From: Ferrimonas balearica
GTDB taxonomy: Bacteria; Pseudomonadota; Gammaproteobacteria; Enterobacterales; Shewanellaceae
Assembly (NCBI RefSeq): GCF_019802085.1
Contig: NZ_JAHVHV010000001.1
Span: forward strand, 1,116,001-1,180,000
Reading direction: 5' to 3'
Length of the DNA stretch: 64,000 nt
Shown: positions 1-9,249 of the stretch, piece after piece
How positions within the stretch are numbered: position 1 is the first letter of the stretch
How the letters are laid out: each line of letters opens with the position of its first letter
Position numbers and translations under genes: made by a program
The notes under the pieces: generated by a model
What the model saw: the letters and a program-made list of their open reading frames with translations, nothing else
What the model was told of the DNA's origin: nothing
Database searches by the model: none

Positions 1-1
1 C

Positions 2-1186
2 ACCTACTACGCCTTCCGCGCCGAAGATCCCGAGCGCTGGCAGGACTTCGATGCCCGCCCCTCGGTGGAGGGGCTCAACGCGGTGGCGGGCTTTGACCAG
101 CGCGCCCCCTTCCTGGAGCCCCTCAACCAGCTGATCCGAGGCCACTGGCCCCGCTGGCCGGACGGCTCCAGCGAGTGCATCAATGGCTGGTTTGGCTTGT
201 CCTCCCTGATTCACAACCCCCACCAGGGTTACCTGCGCCCCATGTTCAGTGACGACGTGGTGCGCCAGACCCACTGGAGCTACTGGGAGGACATGCATCA
301 ATTGCTTGGCCGCAACGAGCAGGGTTTCGGTCGCAGCACCTGGGACAACCGTGGGGTGCAGTACGGCCTCAAGGCCCTGCGGGAAGGGCAATTGTCCGCC
401 GAGGAGTTCATTCATCTGAACCGCCGTATCGGTGGCTGGCGCCAAAGTCATGAGATGGAGCCGGAGACCCTGTGGGCGCCCTTTGGCAAGGTGTTGCCGT
501 TGTGGCTGACGGTGTGGGGCAACCACAACGTCAGCGACGGGGCAGTGGCGGCGCGCACCCAAGGGGATGCGCTGGCCATCGAGCGGGCGTACCGAAGCGG
601 CCAGGTGTTCCTGGGCTACAACCCGCTGCCGGTGATCGACCTGCGCCACTACCTGGAGGCGGAGCTGGACATGCACCACCTCTCGGCGTCGTTCGAGGCC
701 AGGGCGCGGATTCTCGACTGGCATGGTCACACCGACAATCAGTTGATCTGGGTCTCCCACCAGGATCACACCCCGTTGGATGTGGCGTACGACGCCATGG
801 AACGCTGGCTTGAGGCGGACCTCTCAGGGCAGCCTCGCCCTTCGGACCTGACCGATCAGTGCTTCGATGCCGATGGCCAGATCCTGGCCCAGGGCGCGAC
901 CGTATGGCACGGGGCCTGGAATGGCCGGGAGGCCGGGCCCTGCACCGAGCGCTTCCCGCCGTTCACCAACGCCCGGATCCAGGCCGGTGGGCCCTGGCAA
1001 GGGGCGGTGTTCCAGTGCCAGCGGATCAGCGTGGATGAGGCGTTGGCTTTGGGGATGTACGAACCCATCGCCATGGCAGAGCACCGCCAACAGCTCAACC
1101 GGGCCTTCCCCGAGGGGGTGTGTGATTATCGGTTTGGTGACATCGCCCGACCACCGGATCTGCACCCGGCGGCCCTGGGACGCTGA
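2..1186 (+). CDS. DUF6351 family protein, C-terminal part (5' end outside window)
   Basis: The reading frame is open from base 2, so the start lies upstream of the window; the GTG at 65 is only an internal codon. About 394 residues are visible. The segment around NRGVQYGLKALREG, then LNRRIGGW, and later HGHTDNQLIW is the pattern I know from DUF6351 proteins, which are large secreted proteins with an alpha/beta-hydrolase-like look and no established substrate. No signal peptide can be judged because the N-terminus is missing. The gene ends 6 bp before the convergent trhA-like gene, with no obvious terminator between them. Family assignment is from recalled motifs; the enzymatic role is unknown. 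Confidence 0.7.
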   Translation, partial: TYYAFRAEDPERWQDFDARPSVEGLNAVAGFDQRAPFLEPLNQLIRGHWPRWPDGSSECINGWFGLSSLIHNPHQGYLRPMFSDDVVRQTHWSYWEDMHQLLGRNEQGFGRSTWDNRGVQYGLKALREGQLSAEEFIHLNRRIGGWRQSHEMEPETLWAPFGKVLPLWLTVWGNHNVSDGAVAARTQGDALAIERAYRSGQVFLGYNPLPVIDLRHYLEAELDMHHLSASFEARARILDWHGHTDNQLIWVSHQDHTPLDVAYDAMERWLEADLSGQPRPSDLTDQCFDADGQILAQGATVWHGAWNGREAGPCTERFPPFTNARIQAGGPWQGAVFQCQRISVDEALALGMYEPIAMAEHRQQLNRAFPEGVCDYRFGDIARPPDLHPAALGR

Positions 1187-1192
1187 GCGGGA

Positions 1193-1873
1193 TCAGGGGA
1201 TGACGTAGAGGGCGATGGTCAGGCAGTGACACACCGCGCCGCCGAGCACAAACAGGTGCCAGATGGCGTGGGTGTAAGGCAGGCGCTTGGCGGCGTAGAA
1301 AAGGGTGCCCAGGCTGTAGCTGAGGCCACCGGCCAGCAGCAGGACAAAGCCGGCGGTGGGCAGCACGGCGTAGAGTTCCACGATCACCGCCAGGCTGGCC
1401 CAGCCCATGCCCAGGTAGGTGATAAGGGCGAGGCGCTTAAAGCGGTTGACGAAGAAGGCCTTGAACAGCACCCCAATAGCGGCGAGGGCCCAGATCACCC
1501 CCAGCAGCAGGTGGGCACCGTCGTTGTCCAGACTTATCAACATCAGCGGGGTGTAGCTGCCGGCGATCAGCAGGTAGATGGCGCAGTGATCCAGCCGCTT
1601 GAGCACCGCCTTGCTCGGACCGTGCTGGACGCTGTGATAGAGGGTGGAGCAGAGGAACATCAAAATCAGCGACGCCCCGTACACACTTATGGCGGCAATG
1701 CCACTGGCGGTGAGCACCGGGATCCCCTTGGTTAACATCAGGGTGAGGCCAACGATGGCGGCGGCCACGCCGAGCCCGTGGGTCGTGGCATTGGCGATCT
1801 CTTCGCCGACGGAATACGCCTTGATCTGCATAGAGGCGGTCTGTCCTTGCTTGGATTCTGTGAGGTCTGTCAT
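1193..1873 (-). CDS. trhA: hemolysin III family (TrhA/YqfA, PAQR) membrane protein
   Basis: A 226-residue inner-membrane protein with about seven hydrophobic segments. The N-terminal block VGEEIANATTHGLG, the central LYHSVQHGP and the C-terminal HAIWHLFVLGG carry the conserved His and acidic residues of the PAQR/hemolysin III family, thought to bind zinc. The name hemolysin is historical; E. coli TrhA is linked to membrane energetics, and a hemolytic role is not implied. The start at 1873 has GGGAG nine bases upstream. It sits alone, convergent with the DUF6351 gene. Confidence 0.85.
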   Translation of the reverse strand: MTDLTESKQGQTASMQIKAYSVGEEIANATTHGLGVAAAIVGLTLMLTKGIPVLTASGIAAISVYGASLILMFLCSTLYHSVQHGPSKAVLKRLDHCAIYLLIAGSYTPLMLISLDNDGAHLLLGVIWALAAIGVLFKAFFVNRFKRLALITYLGMGWASLAVIVELYAVLPTAGFVLLLAGGLSYSLGTLFYAAKRLPYTHAIWHLFVLGGAVCHCLTIALYVIP

Positions 1874-1917
1874 CCTACCAGCTCCCTAACTCGGCGCACA
1901 ACTGTTCGCTGAAAGTT

Positions 1918-2907
1918 TTACTTGGTCCACTCCAATAGCATTAGCAGGGTACGTTGCATTCCCGGGATCTGCCAATCGAAATTGTTATCAGCGATAAGCA
2001 AAAGGTAGGTGCGATCCTCATGGGTAAAGGCGGCGATCCCCTCGAAATTATCCAGCGCCCCCGGCGTGAGCCAGTCGCTGCGCAGGGTCAGCAGGGCCTC
2101 CCCCAACGGGGGGCGTTTGGGGTTGGACCAAGCCTCGGGACCGCCGGGGTAGCGGCTTAAGCCGATGGTGGTGGTGCCCTGGTGAAAGTGGCGGTGCAAC
2201 AGGATAACGGAGTCGTCCGGCAGCCGGGTGGCGTCCACCGGGGGATAGGGCTGGGGCAGGGGCAGCGCCAGGGGCACCGGCTCGCGGTCCGGATGCCACA
2301 GCCAGGCCTGACGGTGGTCCTTGCCGAGGCCCTGGGGGCGGGTCTTTTCGGAGACCGCCAATAGGGGGCCAAAACCGTGAACAAACACCAAAGCCTCCAC
2401 CCCGTCGTTGGCCTTGGGGCGGTAACCCGGCAGTTCAAGCCGCGGCACGGCCACCTGGCGGCGTCGGTCCAGCTGATAGAGCCAGGGCTCCCCGTCCCGA
2501 CCGGCCAGCAGCAGCTCTCCGATTTGGGCGATGGACTCGACGTCCTCCACCGGCTCGCCCTCGGAGCCCAGCAGTTGGCCGTGGGCGTGGTAATCCACGG
2601 CGCTCAGCTCGGCCCCGCCCTGTGCCCCCGCGGCATCGGTCAGGCGCAGGTCAAAGCTCAGCCAGTGGCCGTGGCGGTCGGAGAAGCTCTGGAAACGCAG
2701 TCCACCCAGGTGTTGCAGGGTCGACCAGCCGCCCTGGTGGGTGTTCAGGCCGGTGGGCGGCTTGACCCACAGGGTGCCGGCGTAGCGCAGGCTCTCGGGC
2801 CAGCCATCCAGGGCGCGGGCCTGCTCGGCAGCCGGCCAGGGCTCGAAGGGCAGGGTGGGGGCCGGTGCCGCGGTCAAAGTGGCGGCAAGCAACAGGACCA
2901 GGCTCAT
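1918..2907 (-). CDS. secreted esterase-like/phytase-like family protein
   Basis: A 329-residue protein with a short N-terminal signal peptide (MSLVLLLAATLTAAPA) and no other membrane segment. The NDGVEAL motif mid-protein and the C-terminal NFEGIAAF followed by LLLIADNNF match the phytase-like (esterase-like activity of phytase) beta-propeller family, whose members are periplasmic or secreted and poorly characterised. The ATG overlaps the stop of the GNAT gene upstream (ATGA), so the two are translationally coupled. Substrate unknown; phytase activity should not be assumed. Confidence 0.7.
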   Translation of the reverse strand: MSLVLLLAATLTAAPAPTLPFEPWPAAEQARALDGWPESLRYAGTLWVKPPTGLNTHQGGWSTLQHLGGLRFQSFSDRHGHWLSFDLRLTDAAGAQGGAELSAVDYHAHGQLLGSEGEPVEDVESIAQIGELLLAGRDGEPWLYQLDRRRQVAVPRLELPGYRPKANDGVEALVFVHGFGPLLAVSEKTRPQGLGKDHRQAWLWHPDREPVPLALPLPQPYPPVDATRLPDDSVILLHRHFHQGTTTIGLSRYPGGPEAWSNPKRPPLGEALLTLRSDWLTPGALDNFEGIAAFTHEDRTYLLLIADNNFDWQIPGMQRTLLMLLEWTK

Positions 2908-3428
2908 GGGGTCTGCGCCTCGTACTCTTCCCGGGTCAGCCCGTAGATCTGCACATCGAAGCCGCGCACCACGTCATCACGCCAGTAGCGCTCCCCCAGC
3001 CCCAGGGCCAGGCGCTTGGAGGCCAGATTTTCTGGGTGGATGATGCTGATCACCTCCCGGCGATGGGGATCGGCAAAGGCGGCGGCCAGGGCAGCGCGGG
3101 CGCCTTCGGTGGCGAGACCCTGACCCTGGTAGGCCCGGGCCAGGGTCCAGCCAATCTCAAATCCCGGCCATCCCTCGGGCTGCAGGAAACCCAGTCGGCC
3201 GATGGTCTCGCCGCTGGCCTTGTGCTCCACCGCCCAGTGGCCAAAGCCCTTGAGCTGCCAATGGCCGGCCATCACTGCCATGTGCCGCCAGGCTTCCTCC
3301 CGGCTCAATGTGGTGCCGCCGAGGTAGCGCATCACCTCCTCGTCGGCGCACAGGGCGGCGTAGGCATCCAGGTCTTTGTCCTGCCATTGGCGCAGCCTGA
3401 GCCGTTCGGTTTCCAACTCCCGCATCAT
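2904..3428 (-). CDS. GNAT family N-acetyltransferase (RimJ/RimL type)
   Basis: A 174-residue cytoplasmic protein with the RimJ/RimL-type start (ETERLRLRQW), the acetyl-CoA-binding region AYQGQGLATEGARAAL (a Q/RxxGxG/A variant) and the late ENLASKRLALGLG motif typical of this subfamily. It transfers an acetyl group from acetyl-CoA to an amine; the acceptor could be a ribosomal protein or a small molecule. The start is supported by GAGGAG nine bases upstream; a second ATG follows at once. It is the first gene of a two-gene unit with the phytase-like gene. Confidence 0.85.
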   Translation of the reverse strand: MMRELETERLRLRQWQDKDLDAYAALCADEEVMRYLGGTTLSREEAWRHMAVMAGHWQLKGFGHWAVEHKASGETIGRLGFLQPEGWPGFEIGWTLARAYQGQGLATEGARAALAAAFADPHRREVISIIHPENLASKRLALGLGERYWRDDVVRGFDVQIYGLTREEYEAQTP

Positions 3429-3519
3429 GCTGTTCGACTCCTCGCACTGTTAGGACACCTAGAGTAACCTGTTGTCTTTTCTTAACAAAGACGTCAGCAA
3501 CAGGGTTAATGGAACGGAC

Positions 3520-3918
3520 ATGTTGAAGTGGTTGAGCGCAGGCGGTTTTCTGGCCTTTCTGCTGTGGGTGATCCTGATGGCAAACCGGGGTGAAGCCAGT
3601 GTCTGGTTTGAACTGGTGGGGGCAGTTCCCTACGGCGACAAGCTGGGCCATTTGGTGCTCTATGGCACCCTGGCGCTGCTGATGAACTGGGCCCTGGGGT
3701 GGCGGGCGTTGAGTCGCAGCGAGTGGCTGCAGTGGGGCAGCCTGTCGGTGGCGCTCTTTGCGCTGGCCGAAGAGCTGACCCAGGGCTTTTTACCCCGACG
3801 CACCCTGGATGGGTGGGATCTGATGGCGGATGGGGTGGGGCTGGTGCTGGCGACGGCCGTGTCGGTGTGGCTGAAACGGCGCCTCAGCGCACCAGCTCCA
3901 GGATCTGTTCCGCGCTGA
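3520..3918 (+). CDS. VanZ family membrane protein
   Basis: A 132-residue membrane protein with about four hydrophobic helices. The segment DKLGHLVLYGTLALL and the later EELTQGF followed by DLMADGVG are the VanZ-like signature. VanZ of enterococci gives low teicoplanin resistance; the role of proteobacterial homologues is unknown. I chose the ATG at 3520 over a TTG at 3472 because the extra 16 residues are polar and not part of the family. The 3' end overlaps the convergent phosphatase gene by 35 bp. Confidence 0.75.
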   Translation: MLKWLSAGGFLAFLLWVILMANRGEASVWFELVGAVPYGDKLGHLVLYGTLALLMNWALGWRALSRSEWLQWGSLSVALFALAEELTQGFLPRRTLDGWDLMADGVGLVLATAVSVWLKRRLSAPAPGSVPR

Positions 3919-4618
3919 GCAGGGAGAGACGTCCGGCGGGGTAGCCGGCACCGGTGTCCAGCCACACCCGGTTGCCGTAGCTGCGGAACATCTGCTGGGG
4001 TGTGTGGCCCAGCACCAGGGCATCGATGTTGGCTACCGGGGTGGGGTATTCCCCTTTGCCCATCCGGCTCAGGGTGTCCCGGGCCCAGAGGCAGTGAAAC
4101 TCCTGGCGGCTGTCCAGGCCCCGTTGGCAGGCCTGGCGAAAGGACAGCCAGTCGTCGTGGGGGCACTCGGCGTGCACCACCCCGATGCGGGCATCCAGCG
4201 CCGGCAGCTGGATCTCCAGCCCCAGAGGCACCTCCGGCAGCAGACGCTGGGCCTTGGCCACCACGGCGTCGCGCTCGCCGTCCTCCAGCGCTTCGAACCA
4301 CTGACCGCCGCAGCGCAGCCAGCTGTTCAGGCAGTCGGTGTCGCCACTTAGGGCGTCCATCAACATCGCTTCGTGGTTGCCCAGCACCGAGTGAAACCAG
4401 GGCAGCTCCAACAGGTCCAGGCAGGCGACGCTGTCGGGGCCGCGATCGATGAGATCGCCGACGCAGATCAGGCGATCGCCCTTTTCCGGGCTGAAACCCA
4501 CGTTACCCAGCAGTTGACTCAGCTGGCGACGCTCGCCGTGCAGATCACCGATAAAGAAGGCGCGTCCTTCGATGCAAAGGGTGGCCATCTGGCCCGAATC
4601 CATGGTCAAACGAATCAC
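3884..4618 (-). CDS. metallophosphoesterase, PrpA/lambda-type protein phosphatase family
   Basis: A 244-residue cytoplasmic phosphatase. The three metal-binding motifs are intact: GDLHG (24-28), GDLIDRGPDS (54-63) and GNHE (80-83), and a late LGHTP supplies a further His. This set defines the lambda phosphatase/PrpA/PrpB group, which dephosphorylates Ser/Thr/Tyr proteins, and the related ApaH diadenosine tetraphosphatase; the size (ApaH about 280) favours the PrpA/B side. The start is unsettled: AAGGAG lies two bases before the GTG at 4618, and an in-frame TTG and ATG follow within 12-15 bases. With the kinase genes in the window a role in reversing protein phosphorylation is possible, but this is inference. 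Confidence 0.75.
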   Translation of the reverse strand: MIRLTMDSGQMATLCIEGRAFFIGDLHGERRQLSQLLGNVGFSPEKGDRLICVGDLIDRGPDSVACLDLLELPWFHSVLGNHEAMLMDALSGDTDCLNSWLRCGGQWFEALEDGERDAVVAKAQRLLPEVPLGLEIQLPALDARIGVVHAECPHDDWLSFRQACQRGLDSRQEFHCLWARDTLSRMGKGEYPTPVANIDALVLGHTPQQMFRSYGNRVWLDTGAGYPAGRLSLLSAEQILELVR

Positions 4619-4691
4619 AACTCCTTGAAAGCCAATACCCCAAGTGTAGCGATGGCGGGGCGGATTGGGGAGGGGCCGGAGAGAACCGGGG

Positions 4692-5624
4692 TCAGAATCG
4701 CCAGTAGAGACTCAGCCGGCCGTAGCGGGTCCAGGACTCGGTGGCCTCCCGGTAGGCCTGGCTGTCGCTGACCAGGGAGAAGGCGCCGCCAAACTGGCGG
4801 TAGTGGCCCCGCACACCCAAGGCGACGCTGCCCTGCCAGTGGGCCAGATCCACATCGGGGGCGGCCTCCGGTCGCGGGCCCTGCAGGGTGATGTCGTTGA
4901 GACGGTAGCGCAGCTCGCTGCCCACAAACAGCGCCCAGCCGGACCGGCTTTGGGGTGTTACCGGCGCCTGGTTCCAGTGGCGGCCGCGCAGATCATCCAG
5001 GTCGGTACCAAAACTCAATGTGGTGCCCAGGGCCACTTCGCTCGCCAGGTTACCGCCGAGCACCCGGGGGTGCAGGGCCCAGTCCCATTGGCGAGGGCCG
5101 TCGCTGCGCCACAGCCTCTGGTTGCGCTCCCAGCCCAGCTGAATGAGGGGGGTGTTCTCAATCTGGTCGTCCCAGCCATCGGGGGCGGTGCTGCCAAACC
5201 ATTTGTGGGTGACCCGCTGCACCGCTTCGGCGCCGGAGGCCGGGCCCACCACGCCGAGCAGCAAACGGTACTGGTCGTCCCGGTCGGCCTGAAGCTTTCC
5301 CAGGGCGAGGCTCAAGGTCAGGGTACCGGCGTAGGGGCGTTCGGTAGCGTCCTGCTCCTCCTCGTCAAGATCCGACGGGGTCCACATCTTCTGGGCCAAG
5401 TCCAGCTGCCAGTAGTTGATGCCGCCGGTCAGGCCGTCGGCAAAGGGGGACATCCAGCGAGGAAGCGGGGCATCCGGTTTGCTGTAATAGCCCAGGAACA
5501 GCCCATTGGTGTAGTCGCCGTCGGTTTGCAGCACGACGTCGTTGTCCATCATCCAGTACCAACTGCCCGCGGTCGCTAAGGGGCTGACGGCGCACAGCAG
5601 GGCGCCACACAGGATCTTGCTCAT
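4692..5624 (-). CDS. LpxR-family lipid A deacylase (DUF2219), outer membrane
   Basis: A 310-residue outer-membrane beta-barrel protein. The ATG at 5624 has GAAGGAG five bases upstream and opens a signal peptide ending near ATA; a longer frame to 5756 lacks support. After cleavage the protein begins with MDNDVVL and YTNGL, the Asn-Asp and YTNG hallmarks of LpxR, which removes the 3'-acyloxyacyl chain of lipid A. It ends in an aromatic residue (YWRF), as expected for an outer-membrane barrel. It stands alone, divergent from the alkaline phosphatase gene. Catalytic His and Ser positions were not aligned, so activity is inferred. Confidence 0.8.
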   Translation of the reverse strand: MSKILCGALLCAVSPLATAGSWYWMMDNDVVLQTDGDYTNGLFLGYYSKPDAPLPRWMSPFADGLTGGINYWQLDLAQKMWTPSDLDEEEQDATERPYAGTLTLSLALGKLQADRDDQYRLLLGVVGPASGAEAVQRVTHKWFGSTAPDGWDDQIENTPLIQLGWERNQRLWRSDGPRQWDWALHPRVLGGNLASEVALGTTLSFGTDLDDLRGRHWNQAPVTPQSRSGWALFVGSELRYRLNDITLQGPRPEAAPDVDLAHWQGSVALGVRGHYRQFGGAFSLVSDSQAYREATESWTRYGRLSLYWRF

Positions 5625-5767
5625 CACCACTCCTTCGTGCAAGAAACCGTTAAGGCCACTGTAATGCGCCGAGGGGACAGGCGCAAAAGCCCTCCCGGCG
5701 GCGACTTTAACTTGCCTGGCTTGTCCGGTAGGCTGGCGGGCAACCGGTTGAACCACAAGGAAGAGTC

Positions 5768-7087
5768 ATGCATCCCTCCCTACGTATTGGCGCCATTGCC
5801 GGCGTCCTGGTCTTTGGCAGTGCCCAGGCTGTCGAGACCCCCGCACCCTCATCGGCCCCCAAGAACATCATCTACATGATCGGCGACGGTATGGGGCCGG
5901 CCTACACCACCGCCTACCGGTACTACCAGGCCGGCCAGGCCGGCTCGCCGGTGACACCGACCGTCTTCGATCAGCTGCTGGTGGGGCTGGCCAGCACCTA
6001 CCCGGATGACGACACCTACGTCACCGACTCCGCCGCCTCCGCCACCGCTCTGGCCAGCGGAGTGAAAAGCTACAACGGCGCCATCGGCGTGGACCGTCGG
6101 GAAACCCCCGTGGAGGGGGTGCTGGCCAAGGCGCGCCGGGCCGGCTGGGCCACCGGTGTGGTGGCCACCTCACAAATCAACCACGCCACCCCGGCGGGCT
6201 TTGTCGCCCATGTGGCCTCCCGGCGGATGTACGACGCCATCGCCCAGCAATACGTCAACGCCCGGATCGCGGACAACAGCATGCTGGATCTGATGCTCGG
6301 CGGTGGGCAGAAGTATTTCTCCCGGGACCCCGGTGGCCTGGCCGAGCAGTTGGCGGAGCAGGGCTACCAGCAGATCTGGGCCCTGGAGGAGATGGACAAG
6401 CTGACCCGGCTGCCCGCCATGGGCCTGGTGGCCGAGGTGGGGATGCCCTACGCCCTGGACAGCGACGCGCCCCATCGACTGGCGCAGATGACCGACAAGG
6501 CGCTTTCATTGTTGTCCGAGCCGGAGGGGGGCTTTTTCCTGATGGTGGAGGGCAGCCAGATCGACTGGTGTGGTCACGGCAACGACATTGCCTGTGCCAT
6601 GGCTGAGATGCACGACTTTGCCCTGGCCATTGAGCGAGCCAAGGCCTTTGTGGATGCCCACCCGGAAACCCTTTTGGTGATCACCGCCGACCACTCCACC
6701 GGCGGTCTGACCCTGGGGGCCGAGGGCACCTACGCCTGGAAACCGGAGGTGGTGGCCCAGGTGCACCGCAGCGCCAATGCCCTGACCGACGCGCTGATGG
6801 CCGGCGGCGCCGAGGCCCTGGCGCAAAGCTGGCAGGCCCACGTGGACTTTGCCCTCAGCGAAGAGGAGCTGGCTGGGCTGAAACAGGCCCTGGGGCGGGG
6901 CGAGAAGGCACTTCAAAGCGCGGTGCTCAATGTCATCAACCGGCGCAGCGTCACCGGCTGGACCACCGGCGGCCACACCGCGGTGGATGTGCCAGTGATG
7001 GCTTACGGGACCGGGGCCGAGGCCTTTGTCGGCTACCAGGACAACACGGAGATCCCCAAACGGATGATGGCCCTGATGGGCTGGTAA
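5768..7087 (+). CDS. phoA: alkaline phosphatase, PhoA family
   Basis: A 439-residue periplasmic phosphomonoesterase. It has a signal peptide of about 21 residues (cut near AQA/VE), the first metal ligand in IGDGMG (Asp40), the nucleophile in VTDSAASATA (Ser88), then NHATPAGF, EGSQIDWCGHGND, ITADHSTGG and GGHTAVDVP, which together hold the Zn and Mg ligands of the family. It releases phosphate from organic esters. The start has AAGGAAGAG upstream. I see no convincing Pho box in the 143-bp gap, though I could not scan for it. A bidirectional terminator follows. Confidence 0.9.
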   Translation: MHPSLRIGAIAGVLVFGSAQAVETPAPSSAPKNIIYMIGDGMGPAYTTAYRYYQAGQAGSPVTPTVFDQLLVGLASTYPDDDTYVTDSAASATALASGVKSYNGAIGVDRRETPVEGVLAKARRAGWATGVVATSQINHATPAGFVAHVASRRMYDAIAQQYVNARIADNSMLDLMLGGGQKYFSRDPGGLAEQLAEQGYQQIWALEEMDKLTRLPAMGLVAEVGMPYALDSDAPHRLAQMTDKALSLLSEPEGGFFLMVEGSQIDWCGHGNDIACAMAEMHDFALAIERAKAFVDAHPETLLVITADHSTGGLTLGAEGTYAWKPEVVAQVHRSANALTDALMAGGAEALAQSWQAHVDFALSEEELAGLKQALGRGEKALQSAVLNVINRRSVTGWTTGGHTAVDVPVMAYGTGAEAFVGYQDNTEIPKRMMALMGW

Positions 7088-7090
7088 CGA

Positions 7091-7120
7091 AAAAGGGGCA
7101 GCGCAAGCTGCCCCTTTTGA
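7091..7120. terminator. bidirectional intrinsic terminator between phoA and dmeF
   Basis: AAAAGGGGCAGC and GCTGCCCCTTTT form a perfect 12-bp stem around a 4-base loop (GCAA), with A/T runs on both sides, so it can stop transcription of both convergent genes. Confidence 0.9.
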
Positions 7121-7132
7121 TTGGCTGTCCCC

Positions 7133-8158
7133 TTAAGCCTGCAGGCAGGGGGCCTCCTGGCAGTGGTGCACCTCGACGGTGACGTGGGCCAGCTTGGGCA
7201 GGTCTGAGAGCAGCGCCTTGTAGTGCTCCGGGGCCTTGGGGTGGTGGGTCACCAGGCTGATGATCACCCCGTAGTGGTGACCGGAGAGGGGCCACAGGTG
7301 CAGATCCGACACCCGGTTGTCGCTGTCCGCCTCGATGCGGGTCTGGATGGTCTGGGTCAGGTCAGCGTCCGGGGTGCGATCCAGCAGCGCCGGTCCGGTA
7401 TCGCGGATGAGCGACCAGCCCCAGCGGGTGATGATTACCGCACCGACGATCCCCATGATGGGGTCCAGGCCCGGCAGGTCGAAGTAGCGGGCGCCGAGCA
7501 AGGCGAAGATGGCGGTCAGGGAGGTGAGGGCGTCTGCCAGCACGTGCAGGTAGGCCGCATAGAGATTGTGATCGTGCTGGTGGCCATGCTCATGCCCATG
7601 CTCGTGGCTGTGATCATGGCCGTGATGGTGGTGGTGATGCCCGTGGCTATGGCCATGTCCGTGACCATGATGATGGTGGTCGTCATCCTGGTGCAGCAAG
7701 TAGGCGCAGACCAGGTTGACCACCAGGCCGATCACCGCCACCAGCATGGCGTTGTCGTAATCGATGGCGACGGGATTGATGAGCCGGCCCACCGATTCGA
7801 TGGCCATCAGCACCGCCACCAGAACCAGGGCCACGGCGCTGGTGTAGCCGGCCAGCAGGTTGACCTTGCCGGCGCCGAAGCTGTAGCGCTGATCGTTGCT
7901 GGCCTGGCGGGCGAAGCGGTAGGCGAAGAGGGTGAGGCCGAAGGCCGCCACATGGGTGGCCATGTGCCAGCCGTCCGCCAGCAGGGCCATGGAGCCGGTG
8001 ACGTAGCCGGCGACGATCTCGATGACCATCATGGCGCAGGTGATGAGGACGGCGTACCAGGTGCGTTTCTCGTTTTTCTTTTGTTGCTGGGCAAAGCGGT
8101 GGTGGTGCTGCCAGCGTTCCAGAGTGTGACTGTGCATAAAAGTGGGAATCAGTTGCAT
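7133..8158 (-). CDS. dmeF: CDF family Co(II)/Ni(II) efflux transporter DmeF
   Basis: A 341-residue inner-membrane cation diffusion facilitator with six predicted helices. The N-terminus with WQHHHRF, followed by a first helix and LLADGWHMATH, matches DmeF, which exports cobalt and nickel in exchange for protons. Between helices IV and V lies a long His-rich loop of about 35 residues, mostly His with Gly, Asp and Glu, likely a metal-sensing or buffering segment. The start at 8158 has AAGGGG four bases upstream; an in-frame ATG at 8137 has none. No DmeR-type regulator is adjacent. Confidence 0.85.
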   Translation of the reverse strand: MQLIPTFMHSHTLERWQHHHRFAQQQKKNEKRTWYAVLITCAMMVIEIVAGYVTGSMALLADGWHMATHVAAFGLTLFAYRFARQASNDQRYSFGAGKVNLLAGYTSAVALVLVAVLMAIESVGRLINPVAIDYDNAMLVAVIGLVVNLVCAYLLHQDDDHHHHGHGHGHSHGHHHHHHGHDHSHEHGHEHGHQHDHNLYAAYLHVLADALTSLTAIFALLGARYFDLPGLDPIMGIVGAVIITRWGWSLIRDTGPALLDRTPDADLTQTIQTRIEADSDNRVSDLHLWPLSGHHYGVIISLVTHHPKAPEHYKALLSDLPKLAHVTVEVHHCQEAPCLQA

Positions 8159-8208
8159 TTGACCCCTTAAGTTTACGCCCCCTTAACGCTTTAAAAACTT
8201 GCGCTGGC

Positions 8209-9045
8209 TCAAGTTGTCGGGATTTCCGATGGCTGAATTCGGGGATAGGGACACCACTGGGGGGCCCGGGGCAGGGGGTCTTGCCCGAAGTACGCTTTAA
8301 GCAGCGCATACAGCTCACCAAAGGCGGTGTTCAGGGCGATGGGATCGGTGAAGAACGCCTCGACGCAGACGGCAAAAAACTCCGCCTCGTTCTCGCAGCC
8401 GTAGGGGTCGAGCCACACCCCGTCCCAGCGGTCGGTGCGCTCCGCCTCATTCACCCGTTCGCACTGTTCCGCGTAGGCCAGGGGAAAGGCGGCCAGCCAG
8501 GGCTGACGCAGCGCCGGGGGCAGGTCCGGGTGGCCATTGGCCAGGCCACCGTTGGCGATGTCCAGTTTGTGGGCCAGCTCGTGGATCACCAGGTTAAAGC
8601 CATCCCAGCTGCCACTGTAGGCCAGCTCCGACATCGACAGCAGCACCGGTCCCTGCTCCCAGGCCTCACCGGTGAGCTCCTCCACCCCCTGGTGCTCCAC
8701 CCCGTTGTCGTCCACATAGTGGCGGGGGCTTAAGAACTCCTCCGGATAGATCAGCAGCTCATGGAAGTGGCCGTAGTGCTCCAACGACAGGTTGAGCACC
8801 GGCAGGGCGGCCTGCAGGGCGATGTCGATGCAGTCTTCGGCGGTCAATGGGGCCTCGTCCACCGGCGTAAAACGCTTGTCGTGCAGGAAACACCAGCCCA
8901 GGGTCACCAGGCGGTCGCGCTCCGGCGCGGTCAGGGGGGCCAGGATCGGCAGGGCATCGATGCGGGCCTGCCAGCGACGCTGTGCCGCCGGATCAAGCCC
9001 TTTGAGGCGCCGTGCCTGGCGCCAGCGAGAGAGGATTTCAAACAT
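8209..9045 (-). CDS. mtfA: MtfA family zinc peptidase (M90)
   Basis: A 278-residue cytoplasmic metallopeptidase. The zinc motif HELAHKLD is at 155-162, and a distal EAEFFAVCVEAFF holds the third Glu ligand, as in MtfA, which in E. coli binds the glucose repressor Mlc and so influences ptsG. Length fits the family (about 265). It is transcribed away from nrdD; the gap between them carries the nrdD control sites. Confidence 0.9.
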   Translation of the reverse strand: MFEILSRWRQARRLKGLDPAAQRRWQARIDALPILAPLTAPERDRLVTLGWCFLHDKRFTPVDEAPLTAEDCIDIALQAALPVLNLSLEHYGHFHELLIYPEEFLSPRHYVDDNGVEHQGVEELTGEAWEQGPVLLSMSELAYSGSWDGFNLVIHELAHKLDIANGGLANGHPDLPPALRQPWLAAFPLAYAEQCERVNEAERTDRWDGVWLDPYGCENEAEFFAVCVEAFFTDPIALNTAFGELYALLKAYFGQDPLPRAPQWCPYPRIQPSEIPTT

Positions 9046-9249
9046 GGCGCCAGCCTAGCCCGAGGGCCAAAAAAAGGGAACGAAAAACGCAGATCAAGCT
9101 TGATTTTCTCAAGGGGTGATCGCCGGCATGGATCCCATTTCTCGAGGTGCGCAGGGGGGGCTTTTTGGGTACAGTGCGCCGCCCTCACAGGTGCGGTTCC
9201 GGCAAAGGAATTCTCTCATTGAACAACAAGTAAGCCATCGTGCTCGGAA

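Noticed and set aside
1193..1873. Haemolysin virulence factor
   Set aside because: Hemolysin III is a family name; the protein is a conserved PAQR-type membrane protein with no sign of a toxin role.
3884..3918. Frameshift between the VanZ and phosphatase genes
   Set aside because: The 35-bp overlap is between convergent genes, both with complete C-termini, so it is a true overlap.
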